Counted from the stretch's first letter, positions 18,626-27,606 are shown. The stretch: 64,000 nt of DNA from Richelia sp. UBA3308 (GCA_002361335.1 DESS01000156.1:1-64000); one strand, 5' to 3'. The notes: a model not told the origin generated them from the sequence alone. Numbers and translations: made by a program.

Positions 18626-18927
18626 ATGACCGAATCAAATATTAGACATTCATACTCTGAGCGAATGAGGCATATCCGAAATTATACTAGCAAGCTTTCT
18701 TCTGCCCAGCCAAATGTAATGACAAGCTTTTACGCTCTTAGTAAGGCTTCTTCGACATCCGGTGTAGTCGATAGCAAAACAAAAGAACTAATCGCATTGG
18801 CGATCGCTATGGCATTCAGTGTGACGATTGCATAGCCTTCCATACCAATTCGGCTCTCAAAGCAGGCGCAACCAAAGAAGAACTTCTTGAAGTCCTTGGT
18901 GTAACGGTCTTTATGGGTGGTGGCTAA
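18626..18927 (+). pseudogene. Carboxymuconolactone decarboxylase/AhpD-like gene, frameshifted
   Basis: The first frame reads to VDSKTKELIALAIAMAF and then stops early. The expected continuation QCDDCIAFHTNSALKAGATKEELLEVLG, with the CxxC pair of AhpD-like proteins, is in another frame from about 18817 and ends at a TAA after MGGG. A single missing base near 18810-18817 explains the break, and the C-terminal end is also lost. GGAGGA precedes the ATG. The gene is probably inactive. Confidence 0.85.
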
Positions 18928-19042
18928 GGAAATTCCCGATGCCACCTTGTTAACCCCTGAAGGAACAGCACACGAACTTCATCGAAATGATTGGGACACA
19001 ATTATTGATGCCGTCATCAAACACACTGATAACGGGACTTAG
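18920..19042 (+). pseudogene. Remnant of a coding region behind the broken decarboxylase
   Basis: A further frame reads AKEIPDATLLTPEG and HRNDWDTIIDAVIKHTDN, then runs into a MITE. If the MITE is removed, the frame would continue KFTGKMR and stop. It resembles the tail of another protein fused to the decarboxylase remnant. I do not recognise it. Confidence 0.45.
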
Positions 19043-19214
19043 ACATTTTTTGTGGTCACAAAAAGCCTCAAATGTATACATACCAATCTTTTTACGTCGA
19101 TTTGGTCATTCTCTTGATATATCTGGGTTTGAGCGATATGCCGGGGTGTTGAAGTATATCCCTTACCCTAACTAGATTTGAGGTTTGTTCTCGTTGTTTT
19201 TTGTCTAAGTCCCG
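19033..19214. mobile_element. 182-bp MITE with ends CGGGACTTAGACA and 4-bp target duplication ATAA
   Basis: The ends CGGGACTTAGACA (19033-19045) and TGTCTAAGTCCCG (19202-19214) are perfect inverted repeats. ATAA flanks both sides (19029-19032 and 19215-19218). There is no coding capacity. Its ends differ from those of the insertion sequence at 9281, so another transposase must mobilise it. The remaining intergenic DNA to 19491 is AT-rich with no gene seen. Confidence 0.87.
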
Positions 19215-19491
19215 ATAATAAATTCACAGGAAAAATGAGATGAAATGGTTTCAACAGATTCTGATACAATTTGAGCGTCGGAAGCAATAATAACTTTTCG
19301 TGGCATTTGAAATTAGGTTTACAATTATTTATTTTCAAATCATATCTTAGAGGGATTTTTCAGCTTTAAACATGATGCTACTCTAAAAGCATAAAACTAT
19401 TATTATTCTGCCGCTTAATTTCCCAGAACTTTCTCAAATAACTGTTAATTAGATAGATAAATAAATAAATAAACTAACCAACATAAAATAG

Positions 19492-20130
19492 ATGTCTCCA
19501 ATCACCGAATTACCAAAAACCTATACACGACAAAGTACTTTTAATCTATCGCGAAATAAGCTGCTATTCCTTAGCTTGAGCGTGTTAGCAGTAATTCTGC
19601 TTGTGTATAGTATTTGGTGCTTAACCAATTTAATACTTTTCCTTCGTCCGAACTCAGCAGCTTTATTAATTCCCGAAAATATCTTTACAGTTCTACCGCA
19701 GGGGGGTTGGAGAATGACAATTCCTTCAACTTGGGTAGTCGGTGCAGTGCTGGCAACTCCTCTGGTTATCATAATCCACGAAGCAATCCACGGGTTATTT
19801 TTCTGGCTTTTTACGGGGAAATTGAGCCATTTTGGATTCAAAGGTCTTCTGGTCTATACTGCTACTCCTAGAGGAGTTTATCTCAGAAGAAATCAATACT
19901 TAATTGTTGGGCTTTCACCTTTAGTATTCTTAAGTTTTATCGGCGTTTTATTATTGCTTTTTTTACCTGTGAATGCGCTTGCTACCTTAATTTGTTTCAT
20001 AAGCTTTAATATTAGTGGTTCGGTGGGAGATATAGCTGTATCAGTATGGATACTACAAAAGCCAGCAAACGCTTTGATAGAAGATAAAGGTACTAGCCTA
20101 ATCGTCTATAAATTGACGAATATTCCTTGA
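19492..20130 (+). CDS. DUF3267-type membrane protein with an HEAIH zincin motif
   Basis: 212 residues with about five hydrophobic segments. VIIIHEAIHGLFFWLFTG contains HExxH in a membrane context, as in DUF3267 and site-2-protease-like putative metalloproteases, and GFKGLLVYTATP follows. The ATG has no clear Shine-Dalgarno. Its 3' end overlaps the convergent hpt gene by 25 bases. A weak CTCAAA half-site lies about 45 bases upstream but does not fit the island geometry. Confidence 0.75.
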   Translation: MSPITELPKTYTRQSTFNLSRNKLLFLSLSVLAVILLVYSIWCLTNLILFLRPNSAALLIPENIFTVLPQGGWRMTIPSTWVVGAVLATPLVIIIHEAIHGLFFWLFTGKLSHFGFKGLLVYTATPRGVYLRRNQYLIVGLSPLVFLSFIGVLLLLFLPVNALATLICFISFNISGSVGDIAVSVWILQKPANALIEDKGTSLIVYKLTNIP

Positions 20131-20696
20131 TATATAGGATGAGAACTTTCAGAAATTTCGCTCTCGTTTTCTTCCTCTAAATAACAAATATCTGGTAATT
20201 GTCGGTATTTTTGGTCAAAGTCAATCCCATAACCAACAATAAACAAATCTTCTACTTCAAGACCTAAATAATCAATTTTGACTGCTATTTGACGACGTGC
20301 TGGTTTATCTAATAAAGTACACAACCTCAGAGAAGCAGGCTGAAGGTTTTGTAAATATCGCAGTGCGGTATCTGTGGTGATACCAGTATCAACTACATCT
20401 TCGAGCAACAGAATGTGTTTTCCCGCAATTGCTTGTGGTGGTGGACTCATAATTATTTTTGCTTGACCAGAACTGACCGTTGATGAGCCATAACTAGACA
20501 AACGAATAAATTCAATATTGTCAATTGGTACATCGAGTTATCTTACTAAATCGGCAAGAAAAATAAATGAGCCTTTGAGAATACCTACCATTACTAATGA
20601 GCGGTCTTGATAATCTCGATTTATTTCAAGTGCCAATCGTTTTACAGTATTAGTAATTTCTGCTTCGGATATAAGATGAACTAAATTTCTGTTCAT
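20106..20696 (-). pseudogene. hpt: Hypoxanthine phosphoribosyltransferase with an in-frame TAA
   Basis: Read from the ATG at 20696 the frame gives MNRNLVHLISEAEI and LVMVGILKGSFIFLADLVR. A TAA at 20540-20538 (codon 53) interrupts it, then it continues in the same frame with LDVPIDNIEF and the PRPP-binding loop LLLEDVVDTGITTDTAL. Glutamine (CAA) is the likely original residue at the stop, since LVRQLDVP-type sequence is expected. The C terminus is complete, so this is a single-base nonsense change. Island promoter 7 lies 64 bases upstream. No Shine-Dalgarno is visible. Confidence 0.87.
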
Positions 20697-20760
20697 GCCA
20701 AGTAATAATATCGGTCAAAGAGATAATTCTTGTTTGAGCAAGTTAATATACTATGCTTAA

Positions 20761-20792
20761 AGATTAATCAAAAACTTTGAGAAACCTGTGAA
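20761..20792 (-). promoter_or_regulatory. Island promoter 7: 11-bp direct repeat plus -10
   Basis: Minus strand: TTCACA (20792-20787), CTCAAA (20781-20776), 9 bases, TAATCT (20766-20761). It lies upstream of hpt. Confidence 0.68.
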
Positions 20793-20822
20793 GAAATCAA
20801 GCAATTTTATTGATTTTATAAT

Positions 20823-21461
20823 TCACGGAGCTAATCTTTGAATTTCCCAAGAATCATCATCCGAGCAAGAATATAAAAAGCGGTCGTGTAGTCGATTTTG
20901 TCTACCTTGCCAAAATTCAAAGCTGTGGGGGACAATTCGATAACCACCCCAAGCAGAAGGTAAAGGAATTTCTTGATTTTGAAATTTGCGTTTGATTTCG
21001 TCAAATTTCATCTCTAGCATTTTACGGGAAGAGATTACGCTGCTTTGTTGAGAACACCAGGCTCCGATTTGACTTCCTCTCGGACGAGTAGCGAAATATT
21101 TAATAGATTCGGCTGTAGAAATTTTGACAGCATTCCCTAAAATTTGTACCTGACGCTCTAAAGCTACCCAGAAAAATAATAGCGATACCTGAGAGTTTTC
21201 TGTGATTTGTTGTGCTTTTTTACTTTCATAGTTAGTAAAAAAAACGAATCCCTTCCTATCAAAATATTTTAGAAGCACCATCCGCTGTGAAGGTTCGGCT
21301 AGAACTGAAGCAGTAGCCAAACTCATCGCATTCGGTTCTGGTAAATTGGCATCGCAAGCTTGTTGAAACCACAGTTCAAATTGCTTGAAGGGGTCTCGAT
21401 TAAGGTCTTTGCGTCTCAGACCATTTAAGGTGTATTCTTTTCTAAAATTGCCAATATTCAT
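20823..21461 (-). CDS. pdxH: Pyridoxamine/pyridoxine 5'-phosphate oxidase
   Basis: 212 residues from the ATG at 21461, chosen because AAAGGAT precedes it and because PdxH proteins are about this long; an open frame extends further upstream. FMN- and substrate-binding features are clear: NAMSLATA, RMVLLKYFDRKGFVFFTNY, SKKAQQI, RQVQILG, RPRGSQIGAWCS and the C-terminal FWQGRQNRLHDR. The enzyme makes pyridoxal 5'-phosphate in the cytoplasm. It has no island promoter; a GTCACAA dyad lies about 100 bases upstream. Confidence 0.92.
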   Translation of the reverse strand: MNIGNFRKEYTLNGLRRKDLNRDPFKQFELWFQQACDANLPEPNAMSLATASVLAEPSQRMVLLKYFDRKGFVFFTNYESKKAQQITENSQVSLLFFWVALERQVQILGNAVKISTAESIKYFATRPRGSQIGAWCSQQSSVISSRKMLEMKFDEIKRKFQNQEIPLPSAWGGYRIVPHSFEFWQGRQNRLHDRFLYSCSDDDSWEIQRLAP

Positions 21462-21556
21462 AATTTTGATCCTTTCCCATAATTTTGCACCATGTTTTCC
21501 TAAAATTATAAAAATAAGTGCAATCGCAAGTGAAGAGAAGTACTCCATATCGCCTC

Positions 21557-21577
21557 GTCACAATTACGATTTGTGAC
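21557..21577. promoter_or_regulatory. Dyad GTCACAA-N7-TTGTGAC upstream of pdxH
   Basis: Perfect 7-base arms around a 7-base spacer, typical of a dimeric repressor site. The arms face opposite to a CRP/NtcA box. The remaining 21578-21966 sequence holds no gene or repeat that I can support. Confidence 0.5.
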
Positions 21578-21966
21578 ACTCTAGATAAGCGCCCTCCGCT
21601 AACGTCTGCTTAGATTCTAGTTCAAAATGTTCTTTTCAATGCTCGCTAGAAATATCTGAATTAAGTCCTTGATTAAACAGGCTTCATGTATATTTTACTA
21701 ATAGTTTTATGATACTTCTATAAGTCACTAACTTGGATAGGATTTCAATAGAATACTCCTACATTTGGGTTAAGTAAATGCAGGAGTATATAATTTCTGT
21801 TTGATTGATATTAACCTTAATCATGAGGATAAGACTCCAACCCATCTAAAGAAAGGTCTTATTATCTCATCCATGAAGCCTAGAAAATACGGGTTGAAAT
21901 TAAGTATATTCAAAATTTAAATTGGAAGTTATTTCAAACCCGAACAAAAGCACAGAAACAGTTTTT

Positions 21967-22344
21967 CTAGGGATTAACAACGAAGTAATCGACACAGAGG
22001 CGGATAGGTTCGCTCCATTGGATATTAATCCAAATTTCGACACCATTATCCTTTGGAGCAACATTATGTACCGTATATCGCGCACTGCCAATAAACTTTC
22101 CTCCTCCTGGAGCGCATTCGCCAATGGCAACAAAAACTCGTGAATTTCGATTAATAGCTCTCGAACTCAAAAATAATTTCCACTCTCCTTTTCTATCTCC
22201 CCAATCATGACGATAGGTAAAGCCCGAACCGGAAAGTAAACTTGGCGTTGCTCCTGCTTCAGGACTAAACAGCTTGATTATGCTCTGTTCATCAGCCTGT
22301 TGACTATCCTCAGCAGCGATACCTGGTTGTAAGGAACTTGTCAT
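21967..22344 (-). CDS. Hypothetical protein under island promoter 8
   Basis: 125 residues from the ATG at 22344, chosen because AAGGAG precedes it; the longer open frame upstream overlaps the promoter. It contains GSGFTYRHDWGDRKGEWKLF, then a beta-rich C-terminal half with FVAIGECAPGGGKFIGSARYT and ends CVDYFVVNP. No signal peptide. The alternating strands suggest a small beta-sandwich. I do not recognise the family. Confidence 0.72.
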   Translation of the reverse strand: MTSSLQPGIAAEDSQQADEQSIIKLFSPEAGATPSLLSGSGFTYRHDWGDRKGEWKLFLSSRAINRNSRVFVAIGECAPGGGKFIGSARYTVHNVAPKDNGVEIWINIQWSEPIRLCVDYFVVNP

Positions 22345-22460
22345 CTCTATTTTCTCCTTGTTGAAATAAGACTGTATTTGAATCAGCTTGAAAACTGCTA
22401 CAGTTATGCTTTTAAAACTAGCTAAAGCTTTTTTCAATCGGTTTGCTGTATTCAATTTCA

Positions 22461-22492
22461 AAATTACAAGAAGAATGTGATAAACTTGTGAG
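22461..22492 (-). promoter_or_regulatory. Island promoter 8: 11-bp direct repeat plus -10
   Basis: Minus strand: CTCACA (22492-22487), ATCACA (22481-22476), 9 bases, TAATTT (22466-22461). The gene start is 116 bases downstream. Confidence 0.72.
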
Positions 22493-22881
22493 GATATAAA
22501 AATGTAAGTTAAATATAATACTATATTTTAATTATCTTAAAAATCTTCCAATCTATTTACCATCAAGCATTTTAGGCTTTTTTACGCTGACAAAAATCTA
22601 TTTTTTATTTTTATAGAGTATAAAAAATAGTTAAGTCTGTACGGATTATTACTATTAAGGTAAGTTTTGCAGAAGTGAACGGTTTAACAATTAAACCCCT
22701 ACCTCACATCTGGAAAAAAGTGTCCAGACTTTGCATCCCTGGGGTTTAAGGGATTGCACTAAGGGAATAGTACAAGATGCTCCGCACTACAAGCCAAAAT
22801 TAGCAAAAAACTGGGTAAATTTGGATAAGGCTCGACAGTGCCAGTCTATATTTATTGAACCCATAGCTTTCTAATCTACGG
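22493..22881. other. Intergenic stretch without a recognised feature
   Basis: AT-rich sequence, with a moderately GC-richer segment around 22700-22850 that shows short local complementarity. No open frame with a ribosome binding site, no strong hairpin and no repeat match was found. Confidence 0.5.
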
Positions 22882-23625
22882 TTATTTTGGTGTTGTGATT
22901 ACTGCGATTGGAAGATTATGCTCGAACCAATTAGAGGGCAAATTTAACTCTTTCCCAGCATTTTTAATTATCGTCATTATTCTGTTCATATCTGCTACTT
23001 TATGGCGATAACAACCATTAGAACCCTTACCAGCCATTAAATTCCCCTCACGTCCGTGGAAACCAAAATTAACCGGATTACCATTTTTATCTTTCTTTCC
23101 TCTAGGAGAATAAAAATTACCGTAGGCAGGTTTGAAACTAGAACTATTATCGCGCTCAATATAATCTAATGTATAAACACCAGAGGGCGGATGCCATTGA
23201 TAATAACGTGCGCCAACAGCAGAAAAGCGTTGCCAATTTATCTGACTATTTTGGCTTTTATAAATAATTGTAGTTGTCACCTCTGGAGAAGTTTGATTAA
23301 TTTCAAAAACAATCATCACCGGAGATTTTATTTTGTTATCTGGGTTATAGCCAAAAGTATCTAAGCAAGCTTCAATAGTTTTTTTATCTCCTATTTGATA
23401 CATCTTATTAAGTAAACCATTCAGACATTTATTTTCGTTAGATGCTAAACTTTGGTCATGGTAAACGCTTTGAATTTGATTGTAATTATCAAAATCGTAG
23501 GAATAAATTTGTGCAGCATGAGTTTTATCCCAAAGCAAGCTCATATTAGTTAATGTTAAACAGATGAGTATCAATAGTTTACATACTAATATTTTTGACC
23601 AACTATATAATATTATGTTTTTCAT
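22882..23625 (-). CDS. Secreted L,D-transpeptidase (YkuD)-like protein
   Basis: About 247 residues from the ATG at 23625, chosen because GGGAG precedes it. A signal peptide (hydrophobic core LLILICLTLTNMSLL) is followed by a domain ending NFGFHGREGN and GSNGCYRH. The HG, S-x-GC-x-R pattern is the YkuD catalytic motif, with Cys as nucleophile. Such enzymes crosslink peptidoglycan or attach proteins to it in the periplasm. The domain is divergent, so the activity is inferred. It lies 74 bases downstream of the next secreted-protein gene and is probably cotranscribed with it. Confidence 0.7.
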   Translation of the reverse strand: MKNIILYSWSKILVCKLLILICLTLTNMSLLWDKTHAAQIYSYDFDNYNQIQSVYHDQSLASNENKCLNGLLNKMYQIGDKKTIEACLDTFGYNPDNKIKSPVMIVFEINQTSPEVTTTIIYKSQNSQINWQRFSAVGARYYQWHPPSGVYTLDYIERDNSSSFKPAYGNFYSPRGKKDKNGNPVNFGFHGREGNLMAGKGSNGCYRHKVADMNRIMTIIKNAGKELNLPSNWFEHNLPIAVITTPK

Positions 23626-23699
23626 TTTGTCGCTCCCGTTCATAGTAGCAGTCATTAATTATTTATTGTTTAAAATTATCTATAATAAACAACCGAAAA

Positions 23700-24263
23700 T
23701 TAATCACAAAAAAATCTGTTCCAACCTCGTTGAAGAGGTAGAGAGAAAATATCTTGTTTTTGGTTTGTTACTTCTTGAAGCAATCTGATATTACTACCAA
23801 AAATTTTATAAGCAGCTACAGCACAAGCTGTCTGTGAGTCTATAAGTTGTTTATCGCTTTCTTCATACCTAATCAGTTTTGAAGGATGTTTTCCAATTTG
23901 AAAAAACATCATCTTGTATTCACCTCTTTGGTAATCTGTTAATTTAGACCTCCAAGGTTGTCTATATTCATTACGCCATTGTGGAATTGTATTTCCAGAA
24001 ATGCTTAGCCGACCTGGAGTTTTCAAAGTTATTCCATTGTCTAAAAAATAAGTTGATGCAGGAATTTTTACCAAACAGCCATTTTGACGAGTGAATGTTA
24101 TCGCTCCTGGAGTAACTTCGCGTTTGACAACTATTACACGTGGTTCTTCTACCTGTAAGATTTTTGCATCGGTTAAATAAGATGCTGCTGTTTGTGCATT
24201 AGTTTGATTGCAAGATAAAGTAGCTAAGAAAACAGTTAAAATCAAATTGAAAAAAAATTTCAT
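23700..24263 (-). CDS. Secreted hypothetical protein
   Basis: 187 residues from the ATG at 24263, where GGAGG precedes with good spacing. A signal peptide (FFFNLILTVFLATLSC) ends with either a signal-peptidase site at NAQ or a possible lipobox LSC. The mature part is strand-rich with four cysteines and SYLTDAKILQVEEPRVIV near the start. It seems to be the first gene of a unit with the L,D-transpeptidase-like protein. Family not recognised. Confidence 0.72.
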   Translation of the reverse strand: MKFFFNLILTVFLATLSCNQTNAQTAASYLTDAKILQVEEPRVIVVKREVTPGAITFTRQNGCLVKIPASTYFLDNGITLKTPGRLSISGNTIPQWRNEYRQPWRSKLTDYQRGEYKMMFFQIGKHPSKLIRYEESDKQLIDSQTACAVAAYKIFGSNIRLLQEVTNQKQDIFSLPLQRGWNRFFCD

Positions 24264-24372
24264 AGCTATCCTCCTTGTACTGTAAATCAGACTCAAAATT
24301 AATTGAGTACTAGGATTCTAAATTGTTAATTACCTAATCTATACAACTGTTTAAAAGCAAACAATTGCTAGA

Positions 24373-24477
24373 TATAGGAATCCTCCGCAGAATTTTGAAA
24401 ATATACTGAGACTCAAAAGCTTGTATAGCGAGGCTAATTTCTAAAAACTCTTTCAGAAATCAAACCGGATTCCTATA
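24373..24477. repeat. 105-bp inverted-repeat element with ends TATAGGAATCC
   Basis: TATAGGAATCC (24373-24383) and GGATTCCTATA (24467-24477) are perfect 11-bp inverted ends. Weaker pairing continues inward (TTTTGAAA, TTTCAGAAA). It is likely a small MITE in the leader region of the secreted-protein operon. Confidence 0.65.
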
Positions 24478-24567
24478 GACTTACACAAATATTTAGAAAT
24501 TTGTGAGATGTAGTAGATGCACTCACAAATATACTAAGAGGTATGAAAGCAACAATTTAATTGCTAC

Positions 24568-25668
24568 TTAATTGCAGCCTCTTGCCGTACAGTTACGAGG
24601 TTTGTCAACCACTGGTTCTGGATTAGTAATTCGTACTACTTCTTGCTTGCTATGGACGGGAGTACAATTTGCGATCGCGTGGGTTTCTGCTTCCCGACGG
24701 CTGACTCCACCTGTATTTAGACGTTGTTCAAAAGCTTGTTGATTGTTTACAACACCCATAGCTGTTTCAAACGCAGTATTCATTTTGTTTTGGACGCTAC
24801 CGCGATTTTCGATGGTATCCATCTTAGTCGTAGAAACATCCAAAGCATAACCGAAGCCACCACCAGCAATCCTTCTAGGTTTGAGAGCGAAGCCTTGACG
24901 GTAATTAACAGCAGTACCGCAAGCAGAACGGTAGTTGAAAGAAAATGCTTCACCACCAGTACCGGGTGCTTGGGAACCAAATTGAATGCTATTGTATTCG
25001 TCACCATCAACTTTAACTTTTGTGGATGGCGAAACACTAGTCTCACCAGTATTTACAGACATTTGATTCTTTTGGTCGCCCGTTCTAGCTTTACCACCTT
25101 CACCACCTTGGCTAACATTCAAGTTAGTATTGCGACTATTGCCACTATCGCGAACTTTACCACCCTGACTAAAGTTGACATTAGTATTGCGACTATTGCC
25201 ACTATCGCGAACTGTTGCTTTAGCATTACTTTCGCTAGATGAATCAGAACGACTTCTGGAATTAGAGCTTGAAGAAGCAGGGGCAATAACAGTTGTATTC
25301 GTTCCTCCATTTTCTACTTTTTGGTTCACAGAACCATGCTTTTTATGACCTCCGTGATGACCTCCATTGTGACCGTTGTGTGCTGGTTTTTGATGCCCAT
25401 GACCGCGAGAATCGTAAATTGCAGTATTACTTGCGTCGCAACTAGGGTCGAGTGGTACATTATCGTTTCTGGCTTCACAATTGATTAACTGACGTAATCT
25501 GCCAGTTGGATTAATTGTCAAATTACTTCCGTTAACAAAAGTTTCAGGACCAATAGCACGACCGTTAAATTCTTGCTCGACATTTTGACCAAGGGCTGAA
25601 TTTCCGAGAAAAATAGCACCTGCCGAAAAACCAACTAAACCGATTGTTACAACTTTTTTGACTAACAT
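24568..25668 (-). CDS. Secreted Ser/Asn/His-rich repeat protein
   Basis: 366 residues. A signal peptide (VTIGLVGFSAGAIFLGNSALG) is followed by a cysteine-containing segment, a histidine/glycine tract (GHQKPAHNGHNGGHHGGH), a serine/asparagine linker and two copies of a 19-residue repeat containing RDSGNSRNTN. A more ordered C-terminal domain (about 225-345) contains RSACGTAVNYRQGFALKP and ends with cysteines (NCTARGCN). The His tract could bind metal. GGAGGG precedes the ATG. It looks like an extracellular or sheath protein; the family is unknown. Confidence 0.75.
   Translation of the reverse strand: MLVKKVVTIGLVGFSAGAIFLGNSALGQNVEQEFNGRAIGPETFVNGSNLTINPTGRLRQLINCEARNDNVPLDPSCDASNTAIYDSRGHGHQKPAHNGHNGGHHGGHKKHGSVNQKVENGGTNTTVIAPASSSSNSRSRSDSSSESNAKATVRDSGNSRNTNVNFSQGGKVRDSGNSRNTNLNVSQGGEGGKARTGDQKNQMSVNTGETSVSPSTKVKVDGDEYNSIQFGSQAPGTGGEAFSFNYRSACGTAVNYRQGFALKPRRIAGGGFGYALDVSTTKMDTIENRGSVQNKMNTAFETAMGVVNNQQAFEQRLNTGGVSRREAETHAIANCTPVHSKQEVVRITNPEPVVDKPRNCTARGCN
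25106..25213. repeat. 57-bp tandem repeat coding for a 19-residue unit
   Basis: Two nearly identical copies of a 33-base core lie 57 bases apart (25124-25156 and 25181-25213), in frame inside the secreted repeat protein. The copies are close to identical at the DNA level, so the duplication is recent or copy number still varies. Confidence 0.7.
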
Positions 25669-26478
25669 AATACCCTCCTATTCATTGAGTATTATGGCTG
25701 ACAAATAAGCAATGTTTTTTGCTAATTGCTATTCAACAAATTATTCTTTTTGACACATTGTGAATGCTGTATTTACTTAATTTATTAAGTAATAATTTGT
25801 TGCTATAGCTCAAGTAAAGAGATATAACCTAAGTATCAGCCAAATTAAACGTGACTTAAATTGACTTTCATGTGTCTGATTGTACTTGTCTGTGGATTTA
25901 TATTTAAACGATTCATTAGCACTCCTTGAAACTGAAACTTATTTGAGATGCAAATAACTACAATCTTAAAAAAAAGGGGCATATCAGGTCAAAAATATTA
26001 ATGACTTCAGATACTTTTTATTTTTTAGGTAACTATTTGCGACTTCCTCAAAAATAATCAAAACCTTTATTTTTTTTGCGGATAGAGAAAACCTGAAATC
26101 TTAGGTTAAAAATATTACCTAATTTATATTTGATGGACATCCAAACTATGTAGTTATCTACACTTAAAATATAAAAGACAATTGTGATTATCTTGTGAGC
26201 AATACTGTTGGATTTACTTACGAAAATCTTAAATAAAAGATTTAAATATTCTTTCTTTGTAGTAATTAGTACTTGTTTACTATGACAAAAGAAATAAAGT
26301 CCCTGATTAACAGTCTTATGAGTGTAGCTGCACTTAATCAAGTAGCATTAGAAGCCTTTACGAATAAGCTTATTTTCTCTGTTCTTTAATTTAACAAACT
26401 ATTGCAAAACTTCGTCCTCGAAAGGGTGTCTGAAAATGCTAAAATCTAAGTAATAAGAGTGGTGGAGGTTGCATCATC
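25669..26478. other. Long AT-rich intergenic stretch
   Basis: About 810 bases. A minus-strand open frame at 26048-26341 exists, but it has no ribosome binding site, a composition like the surrounding AT-rich DNA and no recognisable domain, so I leave it out. No strong hairpin, repeat or island promoter is present. Confidence 0.5.
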
Positions 26479-26934
26479 ATGATTTTAAAGATTTTGCAAC
26501 GCTTATTTTGCATAGAACAGCCTGATTCGCCTCAACAGCCTGATGTCAAATTACAAACACAAACCTTGCAGACGGATGCGGAGTATGAATCATTATTTCT
26601 CCAGTTGTTGGCTGGGGTGAATGATGAAGAATGGAGTCACGGACGGGTAAGGGGCTTTTTAGATGGAAATAATATTGCTGATGCTGATTTGGTAAGATGG
26701 TTGCGCGGTTTTGGCGATAGCTTACTGGCTGCGGATGGGGATAATCAGCAGTTAGGTATGCGGATGGTACGATTAGCTGAGGTTGGTTGTGGAGAGTTGG
26801 GTAAGGTTGGTTGTGGAGTATTGGGTGAGGTAGCCGGTGAAATTGGCAGAGAATTGTTGAGGAGAGAAGAAAAAAAGCAAGTTGGGAAGATAATGGAAAG
26901 CAGAAAACAGAAAGCGGAAATATATCTGAAATAG
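26479..26934 (+). CDS. Truncated N-terminal domain of a cyanobacterial TPR-type protein
   Basis: 151 residues. The part from AEYESLFLQLLAGV to DSLLAADGDNQQLGMRMVRLAEVGCGELG resembles the conserved N-terminal domain of large cyanobacterial TPR or CHAT proteins, in which tetratricopeptide repeats follow. Here the protein ends soon after GEIGRELLRREEK with a low-complexity tail, so it is probably a 5' fragment. Internal GGTTGTGGAG-type repeats have expanded the C-terminal part. GGAGG precedes the ATG. Confidence 0.6.
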   Translation: MILKILQRLFCIEQPDSPQQPDVKLQTQTLQTDAEYESLFLQLLAGVNDEEWSHGRVRGFLDGNNIADADLVRWLRGFGDSLLAADGDNQQLGMRMVRLAEVGCGELGKVGCGVLGEVAGEIGRELLRREEKKQVGKIMESRKQKAEIYLK

Positions 26935-26938
26935 ATTA

Positions 26939-27020
26939 ATGGCGTTGCTGAATCAAAATATGAAGTCGTGATTTCATATTGTCGGAGACGTAGCAGTGCT
27001 ACGTCTCTACACAGGTTTCG
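26939..27020. repeat. Dispersed composite repeat, second copy
   Basis: GGCGTTGCTGAATC, ATTTCATA and the palindrome GAGACGTAGCAGTGCTACGTCTC (at 26985-27007) with CTACACAGG match the copy at 2485-2585 in opposite orientation. It sits directly behind the truncated gene and may have helped truncate it. The stretch on to 27279 holds nothing else I can name. Confidence 0.65.
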
Positions 27021-27279
27021 TATTAAATACAATCGGGTTTGTAAGTGTAATTCATCGCAAAATTGCAGCAATGCCGTTTTTTGAATCTAAAATCTAAAAT
27101 CTAATATTACTTGGTAATTGATATCGCGAGGGGGTTTAATACTTTTTAATGTAGAAATTTTATATTCCCCCTCGTCGGATGCTGTTATGACAATGCTTAA
27201 AATCAACAGCTTCTAACTAGCAGGTGATGTTTGCAAAAAATATTCGCATACCAAAACCACTTATATTTCAAACTTTGTT

Positions 27280-27606
27280 TTACTTTCGCAGCATAGTAGT
27301 ATGGTCTTGCAGTTTGCGCTTGGCTGCATCGAAAGCATCACGAATTGCGACATAAATATCTTCGTGAGATTGACGTTGGGGTGGGTTGCGTTTTACGACT
27401 ATCTCCCCAGTTGGCACAGTCATATAGATTCGCACTTCATAAAGTTGACCGTGATTCTTATGTTGATGTGGAACATCAACTACTACTCGGCAGCTTGTAA
27501 TCCGGTTGTGAAAACGGTCGAGTTTATCAGCTAAGGAGCGAATTTTTGCTTCTACAGCTTCTGATGGTGGGATGTTATGAAAAGTGATTTGTAGCGGGGT
27601 TATCAT
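27280..27606 (-). CDS. Ribosome hibernation factor, HPF/RaiA (LrtA-like short form)
   Basis: 108 residues, the S30AE domain only: PLQITFHNIPPSEAVEAKIRSLADKLDRF, SCRVVVDVPHQHKNHG and IRDAFDAAKRKLQ. It binds the 30S subunit near the decoding centre and holds ribosomes inactive in the dark or in starvation (family knowledge). The short form lacks the dimerising C-terminal domain of long HPF/LrtA. AAGGAG precedes the ATG. Island promoter 9 lies 81 bases upstream, linking the island to a stress or resting state. Confidence 0.88.
   Translation of the reverse strand: MITPLQITFHNIPPSEAVEAKIRSLADKLDRFHNRITSCRVVVDVPHQHKNHGQLYEVRIYMTVPTGEIVVKRNPPQRQSHEDIYVAIRDAFDAAKRKLQDHTTMLRK

Noticed and set aside
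19433..19460. CTCAAA half-site 45 bases before the DUF3267 gene as a further island promoter
   Set aside because: The upstream hexamer (CCCAGA) is poor and no TAnnnT lies 9 bases behind the second hexamer.
21557..21577. GTCACAA dyad as an NtcA or CRP site
   Set aside because: The half-sites are in the opposite order to TGTGA-N6-TCACA and GTA-N8-TAC, so neither family fits.
24483..24520. CTCACA and CTAAAT on the minus strand, 11 bp apart, as an island promoter for the secreted-protein operon
   Set aside because: The -10 is off position, the second hexamer is poor, and the start codon is about 220 bases away with a MITE between.
26048..26341. 97-residue minus-strand open frame
   Set aside because: No ribosome binding site, no domain, composition like the surrounding AT-rich DNA.
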